Shown: positions 44,219-54,630, counted from the stretch's first letter. The stretch is 64,000 bases of DNA from Serratia liquefaciens (GCF_027594825.1 NZ_CP088930.1:3285019-3349018), one strand, 5' to 3'. The notes: generated by a model from the letters alone, not told the origin. A program made the numbers and translations.

Positions 44219-44527
44219 TTACCGATACAGGATCGCCTGCGAATACCACTGGCCGGGAACCACGGTTTCGCTGTTCATGATAATCATGTAATAGCGCGCA
44301 CCGCTGGCGTTGGCTTTCTGTTGAATTTCCGCCTCCACATCCATCGGGCTGCCGCGAACCAGGGCGCTGGTGGTGCCTATTTTTTCCAGGCTACCGGTTT
44401 GTGCCCGGGTGATCTCCTGCGCCTGTCTGCTCGGTGGTGGGGGCGCTTTGGGTGTCGTGGTCATTATGCCACAGGCGCTAAGCAGCGTGACCAGCGTCAA
44501 GGGGAGCAGCAGGCGAGACATTTTCAT
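44219..44527 (-). CDS. bsmA: DUF1471 lipoprotein BsmA (YjfO)
   Basis: Lipoprotein associated with biofilm peroxide and acid stress in E. coli. I chose the ATG at 44527 because GAGG lies five bases upstream; a GTG at 44533 and an ATG at 44521 are also in frame. It is 102 residues. The signal ends LLSAC, and a proline run APPPPS precedes the DUF1471 domain SLEKIGTTSALVRGSPMDVEAEI. The end QWYSQAILYR matches BsmA. It is on the same strand as yjfN with 122 bases between. Confidence 0.9.
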   Translation of the reverse strand: MKMSRLLLPLTLVTLLSACGIMTTTPKAPPPPSRQAQEITRAQTGSLEKIGTTSALVRGSPMDVEAEIQQKANASGARYYMIIMNSETVVPGQWYSQAILYR

Positions 44528-44652
44528 AGACACCTCAAGAAAGCGGATAGCGTGATTTCAGTGTAACCCATTATAAATTGGAACAGATTGAGCTAATGCT
44601 TTTTAGCGAAGTTTGCCATTATGAAGGCAATGGCTATGCAGAGGGAAAATGA

Positions 44653-45405
44653 ATGATTGAAATATATGACGAGCGTGCAGGAGATATTGCGGTCATCCAT
44701 GCCGTGCCGCAGGGGCGGTATCATCAACCGCTGCCGACGGTATTTTTCTACCATGGTTATACCTCGTCGAAAGAAGTCTACGCCTACTTTGCCTACGCGT
44801 TAGCCAGGGTGGGATTTCGCGTGGTGCTGCCGGATGCCGATTTGCATGGTGAACGTTTTGACGGCGATGAACAAAAGCGGTTGTCCCGCTTTTGGGAGAT
44901 CCTGCGCAGCAATATCGATGAGTTACCGGCGTTGAAGGCGGACTTTGAACGGCGGGGCTTGATTGCCGAAGGGCGCATCGGCGTCGCCGGCGCATCCATG
45001 GGCGGGATGACGACGCTGGGGGGCTTTGCTCGTTATCCATGGGTGAAAGCCGCGGCGAGCCTGATGGGAGCCGGCTATTACAGTGCTTTGGCACAAACGC
45101 TGTTTCCACCGCTGGATGATCAGGGCAAGCCTCTGACGGCGAGCGGTTTCGACGCGCGCATTGCTGCACTGGCGGATTATGGCCTGGAACACCAGTTGGA
45201 AAAAATTGCCAATCGCCCGTTGTTGCTGTGGCACGGCGAAGCAGATGATTTGGTGCCGGCGGCGGAAAGCCGACGTCTGGCGACCGAGCTGCGCCAGAGC
45301 GGCTGGGATCGGCAACTGACATTTTTAACTGAACCGGACGTCAAGCACCGCATCACGCCGTTGGCACTCAAGGCGACGGCCGAGTTCTTCGTGAAAACCT
45401 TATAA
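44653..45405 (+). CDS. yjfP: Alpha/beta-hydrolase esterase YjfP
   Basis: Cytoplasmic carboxylesterase of the alpha/beta-hydrolase family, 250 residues; the physiological substrate is unknown. The oxyanion region is FFYHGYTSSKEVYAYFAYAL, the nucleophile serine is in GASMGGMTTLG, and the acid and histidine are in GEADDLVP and DVKHRITP. In E. coli ulaR and the ascorbate genes follow; here yjfY and rpsF follow. Confidence 0.93.
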   Translation: MIEIYDERAGDIAVIHAVPQGRYHQPLPTVFFYHGYTSSKEVYAYFAYALARVGFRVVLPDADLHGERFDGDEQKRLSRFWEILRSNIDELPALKADFERRGLIAEGRIGVAGASMGGMTTLGGFARYPWVKAAASLMGAGYYSALAQTLFPPLDDQGKPLTASGFDARIAALADYGLEHQLEKIANRPLLLWHGEADDLVPAAESRRLATELRQSGWDRQLTFLTEPDVKHRITPLALKATAEFFVKTL

Positions 45406-45431
45406 AAAAAGCCCCCTGCGGGCAGGGGGCT
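45403..45431 (-). terminator. Terminator of yjfY
   Basis: AGCCCCCTGC/GCAGGGGGCT stem. On the minus strand it is followed by seven T residues, so it serves yjfY, although it touches the end of yjfP. Confidence 0.88.
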
Positions 45432-45499
45432 GACGACATTTTCACATTTTACTTTGCCGCTTTTGGGCGCGGCTTGCTTCCCTGGCACGGCATACAGGT

Positions 45500-45766
45500 T
45501 TAGCGATACAGTTCCGCGCTGACGTGGATAGTGCTGTTGTTTTCCGGTTCATGCAGCGCAATGATTCGATAGGCGGTAGCTCCGCGCTGATCGGCTATTT
45601 TGCTCACCTGGCTGCTGGCGTCATCCGGCGAGACCACGTTCTGGTTCAGCGTGATGAATCCGACGCTCTGGCGCTGGTCTGCCTGATGGGAAGTGATCTC
45701 GGTAGCGGCCATGACGTTGGCGGAAAACAGCAAAGCAATGGCGGTAGCGATGGTAATACGTTTCAT
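45500..45766 (-). CDS. yjfY: DUF1471 periplasmic protein YjfY
   Basis: An 88-residue secreted protein of the BhsA/McbA family, function unknown. A signal peptide (about 1-20, ending NVMAA) is followed by TEITSHQADQRQSVGFITLN, ADQRGATAYRIIAL and the C-terminal VSAELYR. AGAGAGG precedes the ATG. It matches the position of E. coli yjfY, just upstream of and divergent from rpsF. It is the third DUF1471 gene within 2 kb. Confidence 0.88.
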   Translation of the reverse strand: MKRITIATAIALLFSANVMAATEITSHQADQRQSVGFITLNQNVVSPDDASSQVSKIADQRGATAYRIIALHEPENNSTIHVSAELYR

Positions 45767-45996
45767 AATTGCCTCTCTTAACTGTTTGCTTCAACGGCCT
45801 GACAGCCGGTGCCAGTGCAGCAAAAAGTTATTTGCATGTATTGAATAACTTCAAATCTTTTTCGTCGCGCTGTCTGCGGCGGATAACAACAATTTTAGAC
45901 CTTGTTACAGGATTAAAAAGGGGGGCATTTTGATGGCGTCTTTCAAAAAAAATGAATGAAATTTGCACCTCAGTGATGATTTCATTGAAAGATTTT

Positions 45997-46025
45997 TTGA
46001 ACTGATGGATCTCTGTACATAGGTT
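45997..46025 (+). promoter_or_regulatory. Candidate promoter of the rpsF operon
   Basis: TTGAAC and TAGGTT are separated by 17 bases. This would give a leader of about 190 bases. The -10 hexamer matches the consensus weakly. Confidence 0.5.
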
Positions 46026-46032
46026 GTACAGA
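46012..46032. repeat. Perfect 8-5-8 inverted repeat over the rpsF promoter
   Basis: TCTGTACA (46012-46019), TAGGT, TGTACAGA (46025-46032). It does not fit the LexA spacing (CTGT-N8-ACAG) or the TyrR box. It is operator-like, but the binder is unknown. Confidence 0.6.
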
Positions 46033-46622
<590 letters not shown>

Positions 46623-46628
46623 TTTACC

Positions 46629-47178
<550 letters not shown>

Positions 47179-47217
47179 TCGGCCGCCGTCTATTAACGAC
47201 TTTAAGAGGATAAGGTA

Positions 47218-47670
47218 ATGCAAGTTATTCTGCTTGATAAAGTAGCAAACCTGGGCAGCCTGGGTGATCAAGTTAACGTTAAAGCGGGCTACGCCCGTAA
47301 CTTCCTGGTACCACAGGGCAAAGCTGTTCCTGCTACCAAGAAAAACGTAGAGTTCTTCGAAGTACGCCGTGCAGAACTGGAAGCCAAACTGGCTGACATT
47401 CTGGCTGCTGCTGAAGCTCGCGCAACCAAGATCAACGAACTGGGTTCAGTCACCATCGCGTCTAAATCAGGCGACGAAGGTAAACTGTTCGGCTCTATCG
47501 GCACCCGCGACATCGCTGACGCAGTTACTGCGGCAGGCGTTGAAGTTGCCAAGAGCGAAGTTCGTCTGCCGAATGGCGTTCTGCGTACCACTGGTGAACA
47601 CGAAGTTCAGTTCCAGGTACACAGCGACGTATTCGCACAGCTGAATGTAGTTGTGGTAGCAGAAGCTTAA
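47218..47670 (+). CDS. rplI: 50S ribosomal protein L9
   Basis: A two-domain protein on the 50S surface near L1 that limits frameshifting. It is 150 residues. The N-terminal domain is [22 protein letters not shown] with [13 protein letters not shown], followed by a long connecting helix (about 42-75) and a C-terminal rRNA-binding domain. GAGGATAAGG precedes the ATG. It is last in the operon, before a very strong terminator. Confidence 0.99.
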   Translation: MQVILLDKVANLGSLGDQVNVKAGYARNFLVPQGKAVPATKKNVEFFEVRRAELEAKLADILAAAEARATKINELGSVTIASKSGDEGKLFGSIGTRDIADAVTAAGVEVAKSEVRLPNGVLRTTGEHEVQFQVHSDVFAQLNVVVVAEA

Positions 47671-47685
47671 TCGCTCCTGCTCGCC

Positions 47686-47723
47686 AAGCAAAACGCCAGC
47701 CTCGTGCTGGCGTTTTGCTTTTC
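47686..47723 (+). terminator. Terminator of the rpsF operon
   Basis: A 15-bp perfect stem (47686-47700 with 47706-47720) around CTCGT, followed by T residues. Confidence 0.95.
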
Positions 47724-47778
47724 TGCGCCCGGCAAAAAGCGTTACCCTGTGATCACCTTGGGTGAGGAGCAGCGGCAA

Positions 47779-48138
47779 ATGGCAGAGATTAACCTACAGC
47801 GTGTGTATGACTTTAGCGGCCCGGCGCCGGTGAACTGCTATCTGATTGATCGCTTGTGGCCGCGAGGCATCAGCAAGGAACGATTGCAGGGTGTACAGTG
47901 GTTAAAGCAGGTCGCGCCGGATAACGCGCTGCGGCAGTGGTTTCATCAACATCTTGACCGGTGGGACGAGTTTGAAAGCCACTACCGGTTGCAACTGGCT
48001 CAAAACGACGCCTGGCAGCCATTGGTGGCGTTACTAAGACAGGGGCAACCCTTGACCTTGCTCTACGGCAGTAAAGACACACAGCACAACCACGGCATCG
48101 TGCTGCGCGACTTTCTGTTGGGGCAGTTAGCGGATTAA
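47779..48138 (+). CDS. DUF488 (YeaO-like) family protein
   Basis: A 119-residue cytoplasmic protein of the DUF488 family; function unknown. The ATG at 47779 has GAGGAG nine bases upstream. Family motifs are VYDFSG, IDRLWPRGISKERL, LRQWFHQH and LTLLYGSKDTQHNHGIVL. It resembles E. coli YeaO but sits at a different place, between rplI and ytfB, where E. coli has yjfZ and ytfA. The last four bases overlap the convergent ytfB. It is only 55 bases past the rplI terminator, so its promoter would have to be within or near that stem. Confidence 0.85.
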   Translation: MAEINLQRVYDFSGPAPVNCYLIDRLWPRGISKERLQGVQWLKQVAPDNALRQWFHQHLDRWDEFESHYRLQLAQNDAWQPLVALLRQGQPLTLLYGSKDTQHNHGIVLRDFLLGQLAD

Positions 48139-48803
48139 CGCTCGCGGCGATAGCTGCCGTCGGCCTGGCGGCGGAACAACACCTGACTGTTGTCAGCGGT
48201 GGTGACCGATAGCGCGGTGATCACGCCGTTGGCGTCACGTTCGAGACGAACTTCCTGGCCGGCTTTCATGTTGCTGAGCGGCTTATCGTTACCTTCCACC
48301 TGCGCCATGGCGAAAACTTCGTTCACCGGCAGGTTGTTGTCACGGAAAAGCTGCGCCAGCGTCTGACCCGGTTGGATCTGGTAGCGTTGCCAGTTGCCCG
48401 CCGGTTCCGGCTCTACAGCGTGCTGCTGCTGAGTGTCGTTTTGCAATTCGGCCTGCAAGGGAACACTGTTCTCCTGCTGGGTGACAGGGAAGGGCTGTTT
48501 TTCCGATGAATATGGCCACAGCAGTGCCAGCAGCAGGATGATGCCGAAAATCAGGGTCCAGCGGCGATGAAAATAAGGCAGTGGCTCCATCCAACCGAAG
48601 CCGTCCGGCAGGTGCCAGATCTTCAGCAGTAACGCTTTGATGTTTTGCCCCTTACCGTTTTCCGGTGGTTGTTCTGAATCCGGGTCTTCTACCGACGCTG
48701 GCGCGGAGCCGGGTTTCAGGCGCTGACTGAAGTTCAGCCAGGTACGCAACAACGGCTGGTAGATACGGGTGGTCTTCCTTCTCCTGGGCGAGATTCTGCC
48801 CAT
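48135..48803 (-). CDS. ytfB: Cell-division-associated OapA-family protein YtfB
   Basis: Bitopic inner-membrane protein that binds glycans at the septum in E. coli. It is 222 residues. A cytoplasmic N-terminal part with basic residues contains the YtfB-type KIWHLPDGFGWMEPLPYFHRR. A membrane span (about 82-98) and a Gln/Glu-rich periplasmic linker follow. The C-terminal OapA/LysM-like domain has YQIQPGQTLAQLFRDNNLP and PLSNMKAGQEVRL. AGAGAGG precedes the ATG. Confidence 0.93.
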   Translation of the reverse strand: MGRISPRRRKTTRIYQPLLRTWLNFSQRLKPGSAPASVEDPDSEQPPENGKGQNIKALLLKIWHLPDGFGWMEPLPYFHRRWTLIFGIILLLALLWPYSSEKQPFPVTQQENSVPLQAELQNDTQQQHAVEPEPAGNWQRYQIQPGQTLAQLFRDNNLPVNEVFAMAQVEGNDKPLSNMKAGQEVRLERDANGVITALSVTTADNSQVLFRRQADGSYRRER

Positions 48804-49091
48804 GGTAACCTCTCTTCAACGGCGTAAAAATATCACGGTACAAAAGGGTGTACCGCCGACCCGATGCCCTGTTTTCAGTATAGTCCGCTAACTGATTGAA
48901 GTGAAAGGCAGCAGCAAACCCATACCTGTTGCGGCAGGCGATTCGCCTGGGCTCGCGGGAGCGGGTGTTAACTGTGGGTTATTGTTTCTTTTTCTACGAC
49001 AAAAGTCATCATTCTCCACACAAGATTTTACCCGGCATTGCAGCGCTGTTATGCTGCGCTTTCGACTTTTTACAGACTAAAGGAAAACCCC

Positions 49092-49712
49092 ATGACAACC
49101 CCTTCTTTTGACAGCGTTGAAGCGCAGGCGAGCTACGGGATTGGTTTACAGGTCGGCCAGCAGCTGCAAGAGTCCGGTCTGGAAGGTTTACAACCGGAAG
49201 CTTTGCTGGCAGGTTTGCGTGACGCGCTGGAAGGGAATGCCCCGGCGGTTCCGGTAGACGTGGTGCACCGTGCGCTGCGTGAAATCCACGAACGTGCGGA
49301 TGCCGTGCGTCGTGAGCGTCAACAGGCGATGGCCGTTGAAGGCCAGAAATTCCTGGAAGACAACGCCAAGCGCGACGAAGTTACACTGACCGAATCCGGT
49401 CTGCAGTTCTCCGTGCTGGAGCAGGGCAACGGCCCAATCCCATCCCGTCAGGATCGCGTGCGTGTGCATTACACTGGCCGACTGATTAACGGCGACGTTT
49501 TCGACAGCTCCGTAGAGCGCGGCCAACCGGCAGAATTCCCGGTTAGCGGCGTGATCCCTGGCTGGATCGAAGCGCTGACCCTGATGCCGGTCGGTTCCAA
49601 ATGGCAGCTGTATATTCCACACGACCTGGCCTACGGCGAGCGTGGTGCCGGCGCATCCATCCCGCCATTCAGCGCGCTGGTATTCGACGTCGAACTGCTG
49701 GAAATCCTGTAA
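49092..49712 (+). CDS. fklB: FKBP-type peptidyl-prolyl isomerase FklB (FKBP22)
   Basis: A proline isomerase of 206 residues, the E. coli FklB length. The ATG at 49092 has AAAGGAAA upstream; the in-frame start at 49038 is not supported. The N-terminal helical dimerisation domain (about 1-95) begins [20 protein letters not shown]. The FKBP domain (about 110-206) includes [37 protein letters not shown] and the final VFDVELLEI. It has no signal peptide, so it is cytoplasmic. Confidence 0.96.
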   Translation: MTTPSFDSVEAQASYGIGLQVGQQLQESGLEGLQPEALLAGLRDALEGNAPAVPVDVVHRALREIHERADAVRRERQQAMAVEGQKFLEDNAKRDEVTLTESGLQFSVLEQGNGPIPSRQDRVRVHYTGRLINGDVFDSSVERGQPAEFPVSGVIPGWIEALTLMPVGSKWQLYIPHDLAYGERGAGASIPPFSALVFDVELLEIL

Positions 49713-49755
49713 TTCTCTAACAGGTTTCACTGGGCGCCTTGATGGCGCCCTTGTT

Positions 49756-50421
49756 TTATGCGCCGTTCAGCGCGCGGGGGAACAACAGGTTGTTCTCCAG
49801 ATTGATGTGCTCCATCAGGTCATCAATAAACTCGTCGATACCACCATACAGCGCCTGCCAGGTATTGCAGGCACCTTCCGGTGGCGTCACGTTGTGGGTG
49901 AGGAATTTCACTACTTCCAGCTGTTCGCCCGCTTCGTCATGCTCATGCTCCATTACCGAGATTGGCCCAGCCGCCTGCCGGCCCATACCCTGCTTGATCA
50001 TCGGGAACAGGATCTGCTCCTCTTTCATCATGTGATTTTCCAGATCCAGCCGGATCAGATTCAGTTGTTTTGCCAGGCCGCGTGGACAGGTGGTTTTGTC
50101 GGCATGAACCCGTTCGACTTTTTCCGCCATCAGTACCAGCTCGGCCAACTGTTCGCGGTGCCGCTGATGGAAGCGTGGCAAAATATAATCAATCAGTTCA
50201 CCGAGCGGCGCAGTACGCCAGTCATGGCTTGCTGCCGGTCTGGCGGCGAGGGCGGCCAATTCGCTTTCAAGCTGCTCGAGATCCAGCCCTTTACGCTCGG
50301 CTGCGCGTTGCAGCGTTTGTTTTCCGCCGCAGCAGAAATCCAAATCGTTCAGGCGGAACAGGCGTGATGCCCGGGGAATAGCGATGGCGAGAGCGCCGAG
50401 GGATTGGTTACGGTAATCCAT
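49756..50421 (-). CDS. ytfE: Iron-sulfur cluster repair protein YtfE (RIC)
   Basis: Di-iron protein that restores iron-sulfur clusters damaged by nitric oxide or oxidants. It is 221 residues. An N-terminal ScdA-type domain with the cysteine pair in [11 protein letters not shown] is followed by a hemerythrin-like four-helix domain. The iron ligands lie in [35 protein letters not shown] and [13 protein letters not shown]. An NsrR operator lies 30 bases upstream and the NsrR gene is in the same window, so NO induction is well supported. Confidence 0.97.
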   Translation of the reverse strand: MDYRNQSLGALAIAIPRASRLFRLNDLDFCCGGKQTLQRAAERKGLDLEQLESELAALAARPAASHDWRTAPLGELIDYILPRFHQRHREQLAELVLMAEKVERVHADKTTCPRGLAKQLNLIRLDLENHMMKEEQILFPMIKQGMGRQAAGPISVMEHEHDEAGEQLEVVKFLTHNVTPPEGACNTWQALYGGIDEFIDDLMEHINLENNLLFPRALNGA

Positions 50422-50450
50422 GAGAGTGCCTCTTTAAATGAAAAATCTAT

Positions 50451-50473
50451 AACATGTATTTTAAATGCAATTT
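50451..50473 (-). promoter_or_regulatory. NsrR operator of ytfE
   Basis: AACATGTATTT and AAATGCAATTT flank one T, the 11-1-11 layout of NsrR sites. It overlaps the region of the ytfE promoter; a TATAGA -10 lies at 50446-50451 on the minus strand. Confidence 0.88.
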
Positions 50474-50539
50474 AAAGGGCGCGCCAGTGAGAAAAAGGAG
50501 TAGGCGGTCGGGGGAATGCGCAATCCCCCGACCTGCTGC

Positions 50540-52492
50540 TTATTTGCTGCTTAAATCAATCTGATAAACCGCAAACCCGATGTTATCCGTACCTTCGGAT
50601 TTCATTGGATACTGAGCATGTGCCTTGATAAAGGCCGTGGCTTTCTCGCTTGGCGAGGTTTCGAAGCGAATATCCAGCGGTTGTGGGCTGCTGAAGGTCG
50701 CCAGGCGCCAGTTGTTATCCACCTGTGGCCGTACCGCCCCGTGCAGTTTGGTTTCGGCGCTGATATAAGCCGCCAGCACCGAGCGGTTCTCATCCGGTGA
50801 AGCGAAGGCAATATGTTGATCGCCAGTGCCGGCAAACTTGCCACCGTAAGCGCGGTAGTTGTTGGTCGCTACCAGGAAGGTGGCTTTAGGATCGATCGGC
50901 TTGCCTTGGAACGTCAGCTGCTTGATACGTTCCGCCTTGTCGTTGATCAGCTGGCATTCGCCGTCGTAACGCGCCGGCTGGCTGACGTCAATCTGGTAAT
51001 TAACCCCGTCAATCACGTCGAAGTTATAGGTGCGGAAGCCATCCCAGTTGATCAGGCCCTGCGGTTTACTGCTGTTGACGTCGATTTGATTGAACTGACC
51101 GGCGGAACACTCCAGCCACTCCTTCACCTCTTTACCGCTGGCTTTTACTACCACCAGAGTGTTGGGATAGAGATAGAGATCCGAAGCGTTACGGAAGGTG
51201 AGCTGGCCTTTTTCCACTTCGACGAAGCTGGCCGGATCGTTTTTGCGTCCGCCGACCTTGAACGGCGCTGCCGCTGACAGCACCGGCAAATCGGCCAGAT
51301 CCGGATCGCCCTGAATGTAGTGTTCAACATAGGCTTTCTGCGCGTTATTCACGATTTGTACCGTCGGGTCATCCTGCACCAGCGCCAGATAGCTGTACAT
51401 GTTGTCGTCGGCTTTGCCGACCGGCTTACTGACAAAATCGCGAGTGCCCTTATGATCTTCCGCCAGGACTTTCACCAGCTTGGCGTCTTCCGCCGCCAGC
51501 GATTTCTTGTTCTCTTTGTCGTAGATTGGCCGTGCTTCCGCTTTGGCGGAGGCCACTTTCCAACGGCCAGAGTCGTTGTTCAACTGCAGATCGACCACGC
51601 CCAGGTGGTCGCCCCACTGGCCGGGCATGACCGCAGGGACACCGTTCAGCGTACCTTGCGCGATGTCAGCGCCTTTGATATTGGCAAAGTCCTTGCTCGG
51701 GAAGACCGCGTGAGCATGGCCGAACATGATGGCGTCAATGCCCGGCACCAGGCTGAGGTAGTACACCGAATTTTCTGCCATCGCCTTGTACGGCTCGCTG
51801 GACAGGCCGGAGTGCGGGATCGCCACGATCAGATCGGCTCCCTGTTTACGCATTTCCGGCACGTAGCGTTTGGCGGTTTCGGTGATGTCGTTGACCTTAA
51901 CCTTGCCTTGCAGATTGGCCTTATCCCACACCAGAATTTGCGGCGGTACAAAGCCGATATAGCCGATGCGTAAACTATGTTCTTTACCGTCACGGTCTTT
52001 TACCGGCGTATCGACGATAATGTAAGGAGTGAACAGCGGTTTCTGAGTTTTAGCGTCGATCACGTTAGCGTTGATATACGGGAATTTGGCACCGCTGATG
52101 GCGGTTTTCAGGTAATCGAGGCCGTAGTTGAATTCGTGGTTGCCGATGTTGCCGACCACATAATTCAGGGTGTTCATGGCCTTATAGACAGGATGAATAT
52201 CGCCGGGCTTGAGGCCCTTGGCAGCCATATAGTCGCCGAGCGGGCTGCCCTGAATGATGTCGCCGTTGTCCACCAGTACGCTATTGGTGGCCTGCTGGCG
52301 GGCCTGTTCAATCAGGCTGGCGGTGCGCACCAGGCCGAACTTGTCGGTCGGTTTATCCTTGTAGTAATCGAAGTCCATCATGTTGCTGTGCAGATCGGTG
52401 GTTTCCAGCACGCGCAGATCGACCGTTGCCGCCTGCGCTGAGGCGCAAACCAGCATAGCGAGGACAGACAACGTCAGCGGACGCTTCATCAT
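50540..52492 (-). CDS. cpdB: Periplasmic 2',3'-cyclic-nucleotide 2'-phosphodiesterase / 3'-nucleotidase
   Basis: Salvages 2',3'-cyclic and 3'-nucleotides in the periplasm. From the ATG at 52492 (a second ATG follows at 52489) it is 650 residues, near E. coli CpdB; a longer in-frame extension is not supported. A signal peptide (about 1-21, ending ASAQAA) is followed by the metallophosphatase domain with [31 protein letters not shown] and GHAHAVFP. The 5'-nucleotidase C-terminal domain has NNYRAYGG. It is divergent from cysQ. Confidence 0.96.
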   Translation of the reverse strand: MMKRPLTLSVLAMLVCASAQAATVDLRVLETTDLHSNMMDFDYYKDKPTDKFGLVRTASLIEQARQQATNSVLVDNGDIIQGSPLGDYMAAKGLKPGDIHPVYKAMNTLNYVVGNIGNHEFNYGLDYLKTAISGAKFPYINANVIDAKTQKPLFTPYIIVDTPVKDRDGKEHSLRIGYIGFVPPQILVWDKANLQGKVKVNDITETAKRYVPEMRKQGADLIVAIPHSGLSSEPYKAMAENSVYYLSLVPGIDAIMFGHAHAVFPSKDFANIKGADIAQGTLNGVPAVMPGQWGDHLGVVDLQLNNDSGRWKVASAKAEARPIYDKENKKSLAAEDAKLVKVLAEDHKGTRDFVSKPVGKADDNMYSYLALVQDDPTVQIVNNAQKAYVEHYIQGDPDLADLPVLSAAAPFKVGGRKNDPASFVEVEKGQLTFRNASDLYLYPNTLVVVKASGKEVKEWLECSAGQFNQIDVNSSKPQGLINWDGFRTYNFDVIDGVNYQIDVSQPARYDGECQLINDKAERIKQLTFQGKPIDPKATFLVATNNYRAYGGKFAGTGDQHIAFASPDENRSVLAAYISAETKLHGAVRPQVDNNWRLATFSSPQPLDIRFETSPSEKATAFIKAHAQYPMKSEGTDNIGFAVYQIDLSSK

Positions 52493-52748
52493 TTTTGGCT
52501 TTCTCCATTCCATTTTTCGAGTTTTATCGCAGAGGGGCATGTAATTAACATTGGTTGTCTCACCAAACTGTGAAGTGTGGCAGAAAACCGACCGAGGTAT
52601 CGGAGGAAATGTCACAGTTGTGACGGCAAAGACTTGAGTCATTACCGAAGGTTAAATCGTTATGATGGATATTCGATGCAAAAAAAACTAGGCTGCTAGC
52701 AATGAGAAAGGGGAAATGACCCACGGAACTGTCTATCTGAGGTGAATG

Positions 52749-53489
52749 ATGTTAGAAAAAATTTGCCAACTGTCCCGCGAGGCGGGCGCGGCCATCATGG
52801 CGGTGTACAACGGTGAACAACCGCTTGATGTTGCACAAAAAAAAGATGACTCCCCGGTGACGGCGGCCGATCTGGCGGCGCACCATATTATCAAGCGCGG
52901 CCTGGCGGCGTTAGCGCCGGACGTCCCATTGCTGTCGGAAGAAGATCCACCGACCTGGGACGTGCGGCAGAATTGGACGCGCTACTGGCTGGTCGATCCG
53001 TTGGACGGCACCAAAGAGTTCCTGAATCGCAACGGTGAGTTTACGGTAAATATCGCGTTGATTGAAAACGGGCAGGCGGTGCTGGGAGTGGTTTACGCCC
53101 CGGCGATCGACGTGCTGTATCTGGCCGAACGCGGTAAGGCCTGGAAAGAAGAAAAGGGTCAACGGCAGGCGATTGGCGTCAGCAATGCCCATCCGCCACT
53201 GGTGGTAGTCAGCCGCTCGCACAGCGACGAAGAGCTGAAGGACTACCTGAAACAGCTGGGCGAACACCAGACCGTTTCCGTCGGTTCTTCGCTGAAATTC
53301 TGCCTGGTGGCGGAAGGTAAGGCTCAGCTCTATCCGCGCTTTGGACCCACCAATATCTGGGATACCGCCGCCGGTCATGCCGTGGCCGTGGCGGCCGGGG
53401 CACAGATCCACGACTGGCAGGGCAGACCTCTGCTCTATACGCCACGTGAATCCTTCCTAAACCCCGGCTTCAGGGTTTCGCTGTTCTAA
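52749..53489 (+). CDS. cysQ: 3'(2'),5'-bisphosphate nucleotidase CysQ
   Basis: Removes the 3' phosphate from PAP and PAPS, protecting sulfate assimilation and RNA turnover. I chose the second of two adjacent ATGs (52749), which gives the E. coli length of 246 and better spacing to AGGTGA. Inositol-monophosphatase family motifs are [27 protein letters not shown] and [15 protein letters not shown]. It is convergent with ytfJ, with one base between the stops. Confidence 0.97.
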   Translation: MLEKICQLSREAGAAIMAVYNGEQPLDVAQKKDDSPVTAADLAAHHIIKRGLAALAPDVPLLSEEDPPTWDVRQNWTRYWLVDPLDGTKEFLNRNGEFTVNIALIENGQAVLGVVYAPAIDVLYLAERGKAWKEEKGQRQAIGVSNAHPPLVVVSRSHSDEELKDYLKQLGEHQTVSVGSSLKFCLVAEGKAQLYPRFGPTNIWDTAAGHAVAVAAGAQIHDWQGRPLLYTPRESFLNPGFRVSLF

Positions 53490-53490
53490 A

Positions 53491-54048
53491 TCAGTTCGCC
53501 AGCAGTTGGTGCAGTTGGGTCATGACCTGCTGCACCTCTTCTGGCGTCAGCGCGCCGTCTTTGGCGAACTGGATCCTGCCTTGCTTATCCAGTACCACAA
53601 TGGCCGACCCTTTCGGCTGCAAATCCCAGGCCTTGCGTACGTTGCCGTTGCTGTCGACCACAAACTGCGACCAGGGGAACTCTTTCTTGCTGTCTTCAAT
53701 GCTGTTGCGAACAAACACCGCGGTGCCGAGTATCGCGTCGTCGGTATTCACTATTGTCGTCGTTTGGTAACGATCGTGCGGTAGTTTAGCTTTCTTAATC
53801 GCTTCGATCAGCGGGTCGTTCATCGCCTTGGCAGAGCTACGGCCGGCAATATGCTGGATGACTCGCACTTTCCCAATGAGTTGCGCGCTATTCCAGTTTT
53901 GATAGCTAAACTTATCATTAGCGTAATTCAACTCTCCCTTATCGCTGACGCCGACCGGCGCGACGCGTTGCTGGAGTTGCAGGTTGTGCGCAGAGGCTAA
54001 AAAGGGGGCAAGCAGCAGGGAAACAATAAGCAGGTGACTTTTTTTCAT
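53491..54048 (-). CDS. ytfJ: YtfJ family secreted thioredoxin-fold protein
   Basis: A 185-residue periplasmic protein of unknown role, related to E. coli YtfJ. The ATG at 54048 with AAGGAGAAGGC upstream gives a clean signal peptide (about 1-23, ending FLASAH). The mature part shows ELNYANDKFSYQNWNSAQLIGKVRVIQHIAGR and ends LTPEEVQQVMTQL. The fold is thioredoxin-like in the family, but no CXXC pair is present, so it is not a classical oxidoreductase. Confidence 0.92.
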   Translation of the reverse strand: MKKSHLLIVSLLLAPFLASAHNLQLQQRVAPVGVSDKGELNYANDKFSYQNWNSAQLIGKVRVIQHIAGRSSAKAMNDPLIEAIKKAKLPHDRYQTTTIVNTDDAILGTAVFVRNSIEDSKKEFPWSQFVVDSNGNVRKAWDLQPKGSAIVVLDKQGRIQFAKDGALTPEEVQQVMTQLHQLLAN

Positions 54049-54373
54049 GCCTTCTCCTTGGAAGGGGAACGGTGCCGACAGCACCCGACAGCCTAAAGCA
54101 TAGGTGGTGATCGGAGGTCTGTCCTGTTAGCTGGATCGCAGTTTCCTCTTCTGGCCGGTAATACCTGTGTTTTGAAGGGATATACTGAAAAAGTTATATA
54201 TTATCATATACAATTCTGTCAAAAAGTGTAAATCCAGTGAAGATATCCAGGCGGAAGTGAACGATATCGTCTTTACTTGGTCTACTACATGCAATCAAGT
54301 TGCGTTCTTACTTTAGAGGCTGCCACTTTGGCGGCTCGCTGAGCGCATGGACCAAACGGAGGAGAGTAATAGA

Positions 54374-54580
54374 ATGAGAATCTTCCAGCGTTATAATCCG
54401 TTGAAAGTGGCGAAGTACGTAAAAACCCTGTTTCGTGGCCGGCTGTATATCAAAGATGTGGGCGCGTTCGAATTTGACGAAGGGAAAATCCTGCTGCCGA
54501 AAATTCGTGACCGGCGCCACTTCAGCGTGATGTCAGAGGTAAACCGTCAGGTGTTGTTATTGCAGACTGAGATGGGGTGA
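54374..54580 (+). CDS. ytfK: Stringent-response modulator YtfK
   Basis: A 68-residue protein reported in E. coli to shift SpoT toward (p)ppGpp synthesis during phosphate or fatty-acid starvation. The ATG at 54374 follows GGAGGAGAG; an earlier in-frame ATG at 54347 is not needed. Nearly the whole protein is conserved, including [19 protein letters not shown] and [12 protein letters not shown]. The 325 bases upstream to the divergent ytfJ start are AT-rich. A clear PhoB box could not be established. Confidence 0.93.
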   Translation: MRIFQRYNPLKVAKYVKTLFRGRLYIKDVGAFEFDEGKILLPKIRDRRHFSVMSEVNRQVLLLQTEMG

Positions 54581-54630
54581 TGCGCAGTTAGTATCCGGCA
54601 ACTGAAGCACCTGCAAAAGCTAAAATAATT

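Noticed and set aside
46012..46032. LexA box at the rpsF promoter
   Set aside because: CTGT and ACAG are separated by 11 bases instead of 8, so it is recorded only as an unexplained inverted repeat.
54216..54232. Possible PhoB box (CTGTCA...GTGTAA) upstream of ytfK
   Set aside because: The second half is shifted by one base and poorly matched; known PhoB control of ytfK in E. coli made it tempting, but the sequence does not support it.
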